Assembly (NCBI GenBank): GCA_963691705.1
Contig: OY829542.1
Location: 41,475,105 to 41,539,104 of the forward strand
Source of the DNA: Viola odorata
Lineage: Eukaryota > Streptophyta > Magnoliopsida > Malpighiales > Violaceae
Reading direction: 5' to 3'
Length of the DNA stretch: 64,000 nt
The position numbers and the translations under genes were made by a program. The notes under the pieces were generated by a model. The model saw only the letters and a program-made list of their open reading frames with translations, did not search any database and was not told the origin of the DNA. Within the stretch, counting starts at the first letter, position 1; each line of letters opens with the position of its first letter. Shown in pieces: positions 21,051 through 32,745 of the stretch.

Positions 21051-21628
21051 AGGAAAGAAAGAACCCGCGTGTTCTCAAAATCCCTGTAAGTACAAAGTTT
21101 ACTAATATCTCCATAGAATGCCTATCTCCTCTACGTGTTTGCAGTTCGCTCGACATACCGATGGACCCGAAATGTATGCGAACCTAACCCAACGGTATGA
21201 ACCTGGTCGCAGTCCGCGGCGACGTCAACAGTGGTCCATCAGTGTCAATAACTCTCCTACGGCACAGACGAGTTTGCAACCTTCTAAGCACTACTGATGG
21301 CCCAGGTCGGTTAATACCGCTAGGCAAAAATGACATCCTAATGGTTCTGGACGAGTTAGCGGCGTCTCTCGCTGATTCCTTGGCACCCCATGAGGACGGT
21401 TCTTTAGACAAGCACGAAGACCGGAACCCGCTTGCTCGGAGGAAAGCTCCCGACCTAGGCGCTGCCTAACGTTCAATTGTTCTTTGTCGTATCGAAAGAG
21501 ACAAAGAAGCTCGGAGATTCCACAAATATATCGTCATAAGGAGGAAAGGACCCTCACCTAAGATACCAGACATGGACAGGAAATGACAGCCCTTGGTAAA
21601 CGCTCGGGCTCATTTTCAGTTGGGCTTA
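21051..21628. other. Untranslated 3' region of element B
   Basis: No coding content is seen before the 3' LTR. The last bases are TTTTCAGTTGGGCTTA directly before the LTR. C has the same ending (34785-34799) and D a related one, so this block probably holds the plus-strand priming site even though it is not a classical polypurine tract. Confidence 0.55.
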
Positions 21629-22129
21629 TGATAACAATTAAGACAATCCTAAGGGCATTGCTGTAATTATGATCCCTGCCAAGGGCAGAATCCTATAAGC
21701 CTTATGGGACATCTAAGCTATCGCTACTAGACCATGAGGTGTTTTCTGGGATGGTCGACATCAGCGGCGGGAGGTCTCACGTGTCTCTGGACGCACGGCA
21801 TTATCCCATCCTAGGGGACCCATGGAGTTATCGCCCCCGGCACCCTCCTCAGAGGCATCGCCCATGACGTCACCTCAGGTATTGCCCATGACGTCACCCC
21901 CAGATATCGCCCCAGCGGCCTATAAATACTCTCATTTTAAAACATCAAGTAAGCCGAAAATTGTCTACTAGAATCTCTGCTATTTTTGAACCACTTACTG
22001 ACTTAAGCATCGGAGTGTCTACGCCGGAGCCCCCCCTCCGGCGCTTTGCAGGTGCGTCCGACGTCATCTACAGTGACTCCGACCGACAGTAGACATCATC
22101 CCGATCGTCTCGAAGATCGAATCTTATCA
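21629..22129 (+). repeat. 3' LTR of element B
   Basis: This 501-bp LTR matches 6046-6594 with about 20 substitutions and several indels. TATA lies at about 21921-21928 and the 8-bp inverted repeat at 22022-22029 with 22036-22043. Confidence 0.95.
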
Positions 22130-22578
22130 CCTCTGTACTGGTTTTGACGATCATGTGATATGCCCACATCACATACGGTAGCTCATCTGCCCACTTATTT
22201 TTGGCACCTTCTAGGTTTTTCTTGATACCACTGAGGATACTTCAATTGGTTACCTCCGCGAGTCCATTAGTTTATGGGTTGGGCTATGGAAGAGAATCTT
22301 TGTTCGATCTGGAATTCCGCGCACTGGTCTCTTAAGAATTGACTTGTAAACTGTGTCCCGTTATTGTTGACTAACACACGAGGTATGCCAAATCGCATAA
22401 TAACTTGGTGTTTGAAAAAACGCGATATCTTTTCCGTTGCAATGTTAGCCACCGCTTCCGCTTCCGCCCATTTTGTGAAGTAGTCCACTGCCACAACCAC
22501 AAATTTCAGCTGAGATCTGGCTTTTGGAAATAGGCTTAGGATGTCAATTCCCCATTTAGCAATAGGACAAGGAGTAGC
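22130..22578 (-). pseudogene. Integrase core fragment of element A
   Basis: Read on the minus strand, the sequence gives the catalytic core of Tat-lineage integrase: WGIDIL, VVAVDYFTKWAEAEA, the NNGTQFTS block and EVTN. The third residue of the usual SDNG block region shows Asn where C has the catalytic Asp (about 22365). The piece is interrupted at 22130 by the 3' LTR of B and continues at 6045. Upstream it ends abruptly at about 22578, where coiled-coil coding sequence of element D begins in the same orientation. Confidence 0.85.
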
Positions 22579-24774
22579 ACCTGTTTCTCTTCCAAGCTTT
22601 GCTGGGCAGAAGCTAAGTCTTGTTGACTCAGGGTCAGTTCTTGCTCCATGGAAACCTTCTAGAGAGCGAGTTCTTCTTGCAATGAGGAAGTCGTTTCCTC
22701 TTTTCGGGCCACTTCCTCAGTCAATGTTTGGACGGTACCAGCTAGGGTTTCTTCCCACTGTTTGAGTTCAGTTAACTCTACTAAGAGTTGGGAAACCGTT
22801 TCATTCACTTTCTGTTGAAGCTCAGAGGCTTCAGAGAGTTTGCTTTTCAAAGACTGGTTGTCAGCATGCATTTGGTCAAGAAGGCTGACTTGAGTGTTGT
22901 TCCGTTGGGCAACGGTCTCATACATATACTGGGTGGTAGCCATCATTGTGTATGCGGTGTTATGAAATTAGTCTAGCTGGGCGTTGTAGGGTGCACTTCT
23001 AAATTTCTCTCTGTCGGTATTAGAAGTCATCATTTTAGAGATTAATCGGTCCATTTGGACGTCGCGAAAGTCTGGATCCGGCATCCCAAGGGCACGACAA
23101 CTATCATATGCAAAGTTTAGCATATTCAACTTGCCTATGGGAGTACTGGAGGAACTTGGGTCCGAGACCATGACATGGAGATCTGGAGGATTAGGCAGAC
23201 CAATGTCTGACACCGGGAATAGGGGAACTGTGGTTCCTGGAAGTAGCTGAAGGGGGCGAATGTTGGGATCACTTGAGAAGTTAATTGGACTCTTGGAGGA
23301 ACGTTTGGTGAGGAAAGGGTCCAGACCAAAGGGATCTTAAGGATCGGCCCCAAGAATATCGGTCGAGTTGGGGGGCAGCTCAGGCACTGAAACCCTATAT
23401 GTTGGCGCAGTTGGAATAGGAGTTGAAGTAGTAGAAGGGGTCTTCTCTACACTAACTTCCATAGCAGTCTCAACTTGAGGAGTTACGGTTTCTTGGAGCT
23501 CGACCAGATCCTCAGCAGGAGTAACGGCGCTGGGCTCAACTGTTGTCTTTGGAGTGGAAGGAGGAGTATCTTGCACACCATCCTTCACCACCGAATCTTT
23601 GGAGTTTTAGGGCGTCCCTTGGGGGCCTTTCTTGCATCAATTTTCTCTTCGCTCGACGACCTATGCTAGCAAGAGATTGGATTGGCATTTTCTTCTTGCT
23701 GGAAGACTTATTAGTAATGGGAGGAATAGTTTGGTTAGTTCCGGCTGCAAGTTCCGCAACAACTTTTGGGTCAACTTCTGCAGCAATCTCACCCTCTGAG
23801 ACTTGGTCAATCTGGGTGGCTACGGTAGTGTATTCCGGATCTTGGGGGCTAGAATCGGAAGAAACTTTGACTGATGGTTGGGGGATGGTAACGGAAATTC
23901 TTCCAAAACTGGGACCCGTTCTTCTTCTTTTCGGGACTAGAAAGTGAAGAGCAACTCTTTTCTTAATCTGCTGTCTCATACAAGTCGGTTTCCAGTCTTT
24001 GTCAACAACTGCAAAAAATATTGAGGAAAAATATAAGGGTCAGATGAAAGAATTTGCTTAATTAAACTTCAAGTACTCACCCTCACCGCAATCTTTAAGC
24101 GGGACACCCGTAGCCAATTTCTTGACATGAAAACATGTTTGTATTTTCACAAGGGTAGCGATGTCTGCCTTCTTAGAATTTGAAGGGTTTCAAAGCGGTC
24201 TCTAGTCATTTTCACCAATAGTAAAGTTGAAATCAGGCCTCCATTGAGTCTCTGGAAACTCTATCACAAAGAAGTTCTCTTTCCAGAGTTTGACCGAATC
24301 CTCGATCTTTTGAATGTTTCTGAGAAATAGGAAGATTTTGTTTGTGTACCATTTGGGGGAGAAACTAATTACTCCTTTACGACAGTAAAGCATGAAGAAG
24401 TGTCGGAAGAGCCTGATGGTAGGTGTAACTCTGTATATCTCGCAGATCCGTATGAAGGCATCTAGACAACTCCAGGTGGGAGGACTTATCTGAGCGGGAT
24501 TAAGTTGAAAGGTTATCAGCACGTTTTGCACCATATCGTGGACGGGAAAATAGAACCCGTATTGGAACATTCTGGTATACAGGATTCGGCGAGATCCGGA
24601 CATCGTACTGGTGAGTCTGAGATTCAGGCCGGCGAAAAAAATGCGATAATCATCAGGGATCTTCACATGCATACTTGACAAAATAGCACCCAAAGTCTCT
24701 TTTTTTGTGATAAGGGATGCAACAACTTCCATCTTTTCGACAACCTTGGTTACGGTACGAACACGGCGAGGCAT
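22579..24774 (-). pseudogene. Antisense gene of element D (gypsy-type putative transposon protein)
   Basis: The gene starts at an ATG at 24774 (MPRRVRTVTK). The first exon is open for 190 codons and includes MFQYGFYFPVHDMV-NVLI-F-LNPAQISPPTW and an FVIEFPETQWRPDF segment. A stop and frame change follow near 24200. A 72-bp intron is predicted at 24009-24080, at the position conserved in A and B. Downstream exonic sequence encodes Pro/Thr-rich segments (23979-23337) and a coiled coil with Gln- and Glu-rich heptads (22946-22580). At about 22580 it runs straight into the integrase fragment of A, so its 3' end is lost. Confidence 0.7.
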
Positions 24775-24929
24775 AGTACAAGAAATGAATTATAAGTGGA
24801 GAAGGGAGGAAGATGGTGTATCTAAAATAGATCAAAGAGAAGCGCGGCGGTAAGAGAAAGTTTTGAAGAACGCGGGGATTTAAAATTAGGGTTTCTGAAA
24901 ATGGAAATAGAAGAAGGAAAGTGAATCAT

Positions 24930-24941
24930 TTTTTTATAAGG
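24930..24941 (-). promoter_or_regulatory. TATA-like box upstream of the antisense gene of D
   Basis: On the minus strand CCTTATAAAAAAA lies about 160 bp upstream of the ATG at 24774, similar to the spacing of antisense gene 1 in B. Confidence 0.5.
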
Positions 24942-25157
24942 AAAGGGCATGGGACGCGTCATTTCAAGCGGATTCATCATTTAGTTATGTGGCCAAAAAT
25001 GCGTCGCGTCATCACCTGTGCGGATTCATCATTATTTTGACTTCTCATTTTTGGCAGGCGTTTTGAAATATTTTAAAAGCACAAATGCACACGTTAGGAC
25101 ATCCGGTATTAAAGACAGTAACGGAATATAGTGTGGTAAACATAGATTGGAGCCAAG

Positions 25158-25686
25158 TGATAACAATTGGAATGCTCCTGACGGCAACATTGGGGCTACG
25201 GCATCAATCCCGGACAAGTTTCTGTACGCTTCCCTGAAATGCCAACCTATCGCCTGGGCCAGCGGAAATTTCCTAGGATGGTCGACTTCAGCGGGGGGGG
25301 ATCTCATGCGTCTTTACACGCACGGCGTCATCCCATCCTAGGAGACTGGAGAATATATCGCCCCTGATAGGCCTCACTCGATTATCGCCCGCGATGACGT
25401 ACCTGATATCGCTCGAAACGATATCTTCAGATGATGTCTACCCCTATCGCTGTCAGGTATCGCTAATTTCGGTCTATAAATACCCCCACGAATTCCAAAC
25501 AGAAGGTAAGATCGAGATCATCTTGGAGAACCTCTACCATTCTGAAAACTCGAACTGACTTAAGCATCGGAGTGTCTACGCCGGAGTCCCCCTCCGGCGC
25601 TTTGCAGGTACCTCCGACGCCGATCGCTTCCCATCCGACTAGCTGCTGCAGCCGTTTCCGACCAGAAGAGATCTCGGATCTTATCA
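25158..25686 (+). repeat. 5' LTR of element C
   Basis: This 529-bp LTR begins TGATAACAATTGG and ends CGGATCTTATCA. TATAAATA lies at 25475-25482 and an 8-bp inverted repeat at 25579-25586 with 25592-25599. U3 differs strongly from that of B and lacks the repeated TGACGTCA block, but the start, the hairpin region and the end are conserved. Confidence 0.97.
25475..25482 (+). promoter_or_regulatory. TATA box in the 5' LTR of C
   Basis: GGTCTATAAATACC is at the position expected for the sense promoter. The 3' LTR has the same box at 35116-35123. With its near-identical LTRs this copy may still be transcribed. Confidence 0.7.
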
Positions 25687-25688
25687 AA

Positions 25689-25706
25689 TGGTGCTTTCAT
25701 TGAGAG
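25689..25706 (+). other. Presumed primer binding site of element C
   Basis: The same 18-base block starting TGGTGCTTTC as in B begins two bases after the 5' LTR. Confidence 0.65.
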
Positions 25707-25720
25707 CTTTGGTGTATTAA

Positions 25721-28700
25721 GTGAGCGTCCTTAATAGCCAAGCTCCGTTTAGTTGGGAGATCGGAACGGTTATGACAGCCAGATCGGAGCCAGACCGGTC
25801 TACATTTTCTAATATTCCTTTCTCAACTCGCAGGCGGTTATTTCCTTTTGCTACTGCTGATCTCTCTATGACGACGCAATCGACTATCTCGGGACCTCTG
25901 GACCTCTCGGTCGGGATCGCCGGAGGATCTATCTCCTCACAGACGGTCATTTCTTCATCACAGACGGTGGGATCTGATCTTTACACTCCTCTTTTAGAAG
26001 GATCTGTGCTTAACAATGAAAATCCCTTTGCTATGGAAATAGCGGCCCTTCGTTCCCGCTTGGAATATTTGACTGAAATGGCCACTAGAGTCACGCCTGG
26101 TGCTTCTGGATCTAGCGTTCCTCCTCGCGTCATGTTCACACCATCTATTGTTGCTGATCGACCTCTGCCCCCGTTGTTTCCAGAGAACCCCCAAGTGCCT
26201 TTATCCGCAGGAAATCCCCCGGTTGGTCATGTACAGCTCACTCAAGGAGGAGTAGAGGCTTATGTACCACAAATGCCGCAAAGACTTCTTCTGCAGGAAG
26301 ACAGGCAGCTTGAGGCGTTGAGGAACCGTTGGGCCGGACGGAGGGAAGGAACAAACAGGAGTTTATCTCCCGTGTACAGTGAAAGATCCAGTAGCAGAAG
26401 ATATCGAAGTCGTTCTCCCAGGAGTCGCAGTCGGTCTCCCAGGCGACATCATATACCTGAACCAAGGGAAGGAGGGCGACAAGGAGACATATCTCCCCCA
26501 CGTCATGCGCGTGAGATTCTTGATGATACCTCAGGTCACCCTTTCAGTCGTCGTGTAAGACGTCACAGGGTCAGCAGGCGAGTGAAGCTTCCCGCTGATA
26601 CTTATGATGGTACTAAAGATCCTATTTCGCACATCAACAAAGTGAAGGATTTCGTCCAGTTTCAAACCCACAGTGATGCGGCTTTATGTCAGATATTTGT
26701 TATGACCTTATCGGGAGTTGCTCGTCTTTGGTTTGAAGGTCTTCCTGGCGGATCCATTAGTAATTTCGCACAGTTGGAATCCAAATTTCGGAGCAGATTT
26801 AGTACAGCAATTCCAATTCGGAAATCTGCCGCAGCGTTATTTGACATACAGCGGAAGCCCCAAGAGACATTGAAAGAATTTCTTAGCCGATTCGATCTGG
26901 AAATGTCATTAACGCCGGGCGTTACTATTGATTTCGCCATAGAAGCTCTGAAAAGAAACTGCCACTATGGAAAACTGAAAGATGCATTGATGGTAGATCC
27001 TCCAATATCCTTGGACGCACTAAGACTTAAAGCCCATAATTATGCGAAAATGGAAGAAGAAGAAAATAGAAATAGAACATTTAATATGCCGCCTGGGGCA
27101 CCTCACATCCCTGCCGCTCCCGCAAATCCTCTGGTTGACGATCATTACACTGATGATTACGCTCGACGGAAAGATTACATCCCAAAGACCTACGATAGGC
27201 AAAAAGGAAATTCCTCGAAAGGAAAACAAGGTAGTTCCCCTCATCAGCGTCAAGGGAACGCTAACAAAAATCGAGCGTATGATCCGGATTTTCCCTCCTT
27301 GAATGTACCAAGAGCGGAGATCTTGGCGATAGCGGAACAACGAAATCTTCCTATCCGTTATCCTGCACCCACGAAACCTGGAGTGCTTTTAGGCAAAAGA
27401 GAAAATGCTTACTGTAAATTCCATAAAGCCAGAGGACATTCCACAGAGGCTTGCAGAGAATTAAAGTGGGCGATAGAACGCTTGGTTGAGGAAGGATATC
27501 TGGGAGAATTTGCGACTCAAGTAAGGGAAGATGCCCGAAACAATCCGATAAGAAGAGCGGCAGACGAACGACCAAGGCCCCCTCTAGTCCCACAGCCGGA
27601 TAACGCTCCCAAAGGAAAGGGTGGGGAAACCTTCGCGATAGATGGCGACGACATCCCCATAATCAATATCATAGCGGGAGGGATCCCCTACGCAGATGAA
27701 TCAGAACAGTCGATGGTGGCGAAAGGGGAAAAGCGTACGCGAGACGGCATGACAAAGAAAGGTGGAGCAATAGACATACTTGATCGCATGATCTTATCCT
27801 TTTCAGAAGAGGATGAAAAAGGCGTTATCTATCCCCATAATGACGCCTTGGTAGTCACACCTGTCATCGCCAGTCATGGTATAAGAAGGACTCTTGTGGA
27901 CAACGGGAGTGCCGTGAACCTTTTTTCGCTGGAAGCTTACAATCTCATGAAACGCCCCCATGATGAGTTAACGCCTAGTAAGAGACCCATAGTCGGAGTG
28001 GATGGGACCCCTATCCCTGTTACGGGAGTAATCACCTTACCCGTATACTTCCGAGAAGACACTTACAAACGGTCAGAGAATTTGTTGTTCCTTGTTGTGG
28101 ATCTGAATCTGCCCTATAACGTCATACTCGGACGGCCTTTCCTCAATCGCTTCGGAGCGGCGATATCACAAAAACATCTAAAGATGAAATACCCCTCCTG
28201 GGACGGGGTGGTATCGATAAAAGGTGATCAGAAACTGGCGGCAGAATGCTATTCGCTCATGACTCAGACAAGCTGCGATAGATACGTGTGTATAGCGGCA
28301 GACCCCTACGAGCAGGCTGATGAAAAGCGCGCTCAACCCCTTGACAAGATGGTACCCGTATCAGTGATAGGCAAAGAGGGAGCCAGCTTTCTGGTTAGCG
28401 ATAAGCTCAGCCCAGCGGAAAATCTTCAACTGGCACGGCTACTGAACAAATGTCAAGGAAATTTCGCATGGAAGCCCGCCGATATGCCAGGTATATCACG
28501 AGAAATAGCCGAGCACAGGCTTAACGTTGACCCTGACGCCAAGCCAGTTCAGCAAAAACGACGGGCGTTCTCCACTGAAAAAGCGTCGGCTGTGGAAAAG
28601 GAGGTTGTAAAGCTCCTTGACGCGGGTTTCATTCGCGAAGTACAGTATCCCACTTGGTTAGCCAACCCGGTTCTTGTTCCTAAACCCAATGGAGACTGGC

Positions 28701-31642
28701 GTATGTGCATTGACTTCACCAATTTGAACGATGCTTGTCCTAAGGATTGCTACCCGCTTCCTCGCATAGATCAGTTGGTTGATCAAACCGCTGGGTACGC
28801 ATATCTAAGCTCATTGGACGCCAATTCTGGATATCATCAAATCCCTATGGCCCTAGAGGATGAGGAGAAGACCGCCTTCCTTACTCCTAAAGCCACGTAT
28901 TGTTACACAGCGATGCCATTTGGACTAAAGAACGCGGGGGCCACGTTTCAGCGAATGGCAAATAAGATTTTTGAGGAACAAATAGGGAGAAATGTGGAAG
29001 CATATGTTGACGACATACTGGTGAAGAGTGCGAATTTTCATGATCACCTGCAGGACCTAAAGGAAGTTTTTGATGTGATGAAAAGGTATCGCATGAAGCT
29101 AAACCCCCGGAAGTGCATGTTTGCATTTCAGACGGGTAAGTTCTTGGGCTACGTAGTTAGCCAGAAAGGTATCCAGCCTAATCCTTCCAAGGTTAAAGCT
29201 ATACATGATATGATATCGCCGAGAACCGTTAAGGAAGTGCAAAGGCTAACGGGGCGCGTTATCGCTCTGGGACGATTCGTCTCCAAGCAAGGAGAAAAGT
29301 GCCTCCCTTTTTTCAAAGTCATACGACGGAAAGCCACGTTCGGGTGGACCCCAGAATGTGAGCAAGCATTTGTGGACTTAAAGGACAATTTATCATCCGA
29401 TTTATTATTGACAAGGCCCGCGTCCGGCGATACCCTGTACTTGTACTTGGGCGCGGCGGACGAAGTGGTCAGCGCCGTCCTTGTTCGTGATGATAACCAC
29501 ACTCATCGCCCAGTTTACTTCATGAGTCATGTCTTAAAGGACGCGAAACTGTGATATGCTCGTATTGAGAAAATAGCGTTCGCCCTTATACAAGCCGCCC
29601 GCAAGATGGACCGATACTTCCAGTCTTATCCTATCGTTGTACTTACAGACCAACCCTTGAAGAGGATATTTCGAAAGCCTGAATCTTCAGGAAGAATGCT
29701 GATCTGGGCCCTAGAACTCGAAAAATATGGTTTGAGGTACCAGTCCCGGCCATCCGTAAAGGCTCAGGTCCTTGCTGATTTTATAGCGGAGTGTACTTTC
29801 ACAGAGGACCCTTTGAGTGGTGTACCTGAAGCGGAATGGAACGATATGGATCTCCCGTTCCCAGAAACATATACGGATCTTTGGATCGTTCATGTGGACG
29901 GAGCCAAAAACCAAGAACTGGCGGGGGCCGGAGTCTTCATAAATGGGCCGCACGATATGCATATACGGTATGCTATTCGAATCTTGCAGCCTTTGTCCAA
30001 TAACGCAGCCGAATATGAGGCGTTACTAGCTGGACTCAGAATAGGAAGAGAGTTTTCTTCCAAGGGAAGGCGCGATACCGGTCAAATAGGAGATCTGCGT
30101 CTAAAAATTTGTGGAGACTCCAAACTGATAATTGACCAGGTCTCAGGACACTCTCAGGCTCGAGAACCTATTATGGTGCAGTACCTCTCTAAGGTAACGC
30201 GAGAACTAGTGGAAATAAAGAAAGAGGGCATGCAAGTCAGCTTCGAGCACGTTCCCCGAGAGGAAAATGCTGAAGCCGATTACCTTGCCAAGCTGGCCGC
30301 GAATCCTGAAGCATCTATACCTAAAGATGTGTATTATCGTGAGCTATCGGTGCCGTCCTTCATGGAGGAACAAGCCTCTTTGTGTGTGAATGAGCTTGAG
30401 AATGATTGGCGGATTCCGGTAATAAAATACCTGATGCACGAAGAGCTGCCTGACGGTAACGCTGAAAAGATGAAAGTGCTAAGACAGGCTGCTCGTTGCA
30501 CGTACTATAACGGGGATCTAATTCGAAGATATTTTTCTCACCCCGCCGCCAAATGTATAACCGAACAAGAGGGCCTTCACACCTTACGCGAAATCCATGA
30601 AGGGATATGCGGAATGCACGCGTCAGGCGGCACCATGGCGGCACAAGTTTTCAGATCAGGATTCTACTGGCCCACCATACGAAGGGATTGCCACGATTAT
30701 GTACAAGCTTGCCCCAAATGTCAGGAATTTGCTAGAATTCCTCGACGTCCAGCCACGGAAATATCAGAAATCATCGCCCCTTGTCCTTTTGCCAAATGGG
30801 GGATTGACATCTTGGGTCCATTTCCAAAGGCAAGGTCCCAACTGAAATTTGTGATAGTGGCTGTGGACTATTTTACGAAGTGGGCGGAAGCTGAAGCGGT
30901 TGCCACAATCACGGCAGAAAAAACATGGCGTTTTTTCAAACATCAAGTTATCATGAGATTCGGGGTGCCTCGTATCCTTGTCAGCGATAACGGGACCCAG
31001 TTCACCAGCCAATTCTTCAAAGACCAATGCTCAGAATTCGGGATTGAGCAGAGATTCTCTTCCGTGGCTCACCCAAAAACCAACGGACAGGCAGAGGTAA
31101 CTAATAGGAGCATCCTCAGCGGTATTAAGAAAAACCTAGAGGGGTCTAAGAAGAAGTGGGCTGATGAATTGCCATACGTGATGTGGGCATACCGCATGAC
31201 CGTAAAAGTTAGCACTGGAGAAACGCCTTTCGCTTTGGCTTTTGGAACTGAAGTCGTTACGCCAGTGGAAATTGGGGCCATGAGCCTACGGGTGGCTCAC
31301 TTTCGTGAGGAACTGAACGAGGAACGGTTACGTGCTAACCTGGACGCGTTACCAGAGGTTCGAGAAGAAGTCCTACTGAAAACGCAACAATACAAAAGAA
31401 AAATGGCCCGTTATCATAACAGGCAGGTCAAAGAGCGATTGTTGAAAAACGGTGACCTGGTGCTCCGAGACAGGCGAGCAACCGGACAACGTATGGGAAA
31501 GCTTAGTCCTAACTGGGAAGGACCGTATCGCGTAACCCACGTTGTCAGAAGAGGGGCCTATCGCCTGGAGACACTTGACGGTACGCCCTTATCCAACTCC
31601 TGGAATATCGCTCGTTTGAAGTTATATTATCCTAGAGTTTAA
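25721..31642 (+). pseudogene. Gag-pol polyprotein of element C, open except for one TGA
   Basis: A single frame of 1973 codons is interrupted once, by a TGA at 29552-29554 where B has an Arg CGA codon. Gag contains an Arg/Ser-repeat stretch (about residues 222-246), a Gag core (about 290-400) and a zinc-binding-like CKFH-GHSTEAC segment (about 564-577). Protease has a DNGS active site (about 726). RT spans about 960-1130 with YVDD (about 1094). It is followed by RNase H, then a second RNase H starting at WIVHVDG (about 1387), the Tat-lineage hallmark. Integrase (about 1600-1973) has an HHCC region, the complete D-D-E set and a GPYRV C-terminal module, with no chromodomain seen. The proteins would package, copy and integrate the element. 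Confidence 0.95.
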
Positions 31643-31749
31643 TTTTATCTGCACTATTTGGATTATAACGACCCTAACCGTGGCTAACGCTCAATAGGAG
31701 AGTTTTCGTGGGTTTGTGGTTGCTTTTGTGCAGGTAAAAAGGGGGGTAC

Positions 31750-32190
31750 CCTGGGAGTGAAAAGTCCTATCCTTGTGATGGTCGGTCTTGATCAGATGGC
31801 CCACTAAGTGAGGGCACGACCCCAGTGTACCCTTGATTAGCGTCGGATTGAAAGATCCTTGACGCCCCCGGGGGTGAAAAGTCCTATCCTTGTGATGACC
31901 GATCTTGATCAGATGGCTCACTAAGTGAGGGCACTGCCCGGTATCTTTGGGAGTGAAAAGTTCTTTAATGATAACCGATCTCGTGGAGACGGTACATCAA
32001 GACAAGACACGCCCCAAAGAGTTAGAAACTCTGTTTAGAAACAAGAATCCTATCTTAACGGTCGGGCTGGTGCAGCTAAACCATTAAGTAAGGACACGGT
32101 TCTAAACGAGAGGACAACGCCTATAAAAGTGAAAATTCCCTAGCCTTGTGATAGCCGTCCCGATCCGACAGCTCACGAGATGAGGCACTT
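31750..32190 (+). repeat. Five-copy hairpin repeat array of element C
   Basis: Hairpins lie at about 31772-31808, 31889-31925, 31963-32001, 32054-32088 and 32145-32179. In the fourth, CTTAA pairs with TTAAG, GGT with ACC and GCTG with CAGC around a GTG loop. The equivalent copy of B pairs GACTA with TAGTC around the same loop. The array starts about 110 bp after the pol stop codon, as in B. Confidence 0.85.
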
Positions 32191-32745
32191 AGAAAGGCCG
32201 AATGAGAGATAAGGGAAACGTGAAGGATCGCGTAATTCCAGCTAGTAACCGGATGAGTAATCCCTGGCGAAGTATAGAGCTGAGGGAAAACGCGATTCGA
32301 AACGGGTTCCGTGATAAAGCCTAATGATGGCAGCGAACAGGCTCCTACGGGTAATCACTATCTCTCAAATCTCGTTTTGTTACTGATGATCTACAATTAG
32401 AAATGTGCAGAATACTTCTGAGCAGCGGAAGGAGCGGTGGTCATGATACCGATAGGCTTATCGAAAGGCCAACCCGACATAGATCTTGGTCATCTTGGTA
32501 TAAATACCAAGGATCTGCTCAAGAAAGTAAACGCACCGTGAGGATAAGGCAACCCCAGTGACGAGAGAAGTCTCGCGATGAGAAAAATAAAAGAGGAATA
32601 TCGATAAAGGGATTGTCTAGAAATATTAAAGGCATCTCAAGGATTTACAAAGATTCAATGTTCAAAATAATTATGCCGCAAAGACAAAAGACAAAAGCCA
32701 AGCGATATTTGATCGCTGGAGGGAACGGCAAAATATCGCGACATA
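32191..32745. other. Non-coding spacer of element C
   Basis: No coding signal is seen. The spacer is homologous to about 13108-13679 of B and sits between the hairpin array and the convergent antisense gene. Confidence 0.6.

Larger units (their letters stand above)
6046..22129 (+). mobile_element. Tat-lineage Ty3/gypsy retrotransposon B, complete but degenerate (16.1 kb)
   Basis: The element is bounded by LTRs at 6046-6594 and 21629-22129, both starting TGATAAC and ending CTTATCA. The flanks are CCCCT (6041-6045) and CCTCT (22130-22134), a 5-bp target duplication with one later mismatch. Between the LTRs come a primer binding site, gag-pol (6630-12551), a hairpin array (12660-13107) and four minus-strand genes (13680-20614). 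The second RNase H between the first RNase H and integrase, and the long extra region with antisense genes, are typical of the Tat lineage. The LTRs differ by roughly 20 substitutions plus indels over about 500 bp, so the insertion is much older than C. Confidence 0.95.
22579..25157 (+). mobile_element. Element D, 3' internal part before the insertion of C
   Basis: This part carries a minus-strand antisense gene and its upstream region, which in this lineage lie between pol and the 3' LTR, so D is plus-oriented. It continues after C at 35333 and ends with a related LTR at 36050. Gag, pol and the 5' LTR of D are absent from the window. The antisense gene is clearly more distant from those of A and B than they are from each other, so D belongs to another Tat subfamily. 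Confidence 0.75.

Noticed and set aside
25463..25687. Minus-strand frame repeated at 35104-35331
   Set aside because: The repetition is explained by the two near-identical LTRs of C.
26994..27340. Minus-strand open frames opposite gag-pol of C
   Set aside because: They are shadows of the conserved sense frame and have no family-like content, promoter or conservation in B.
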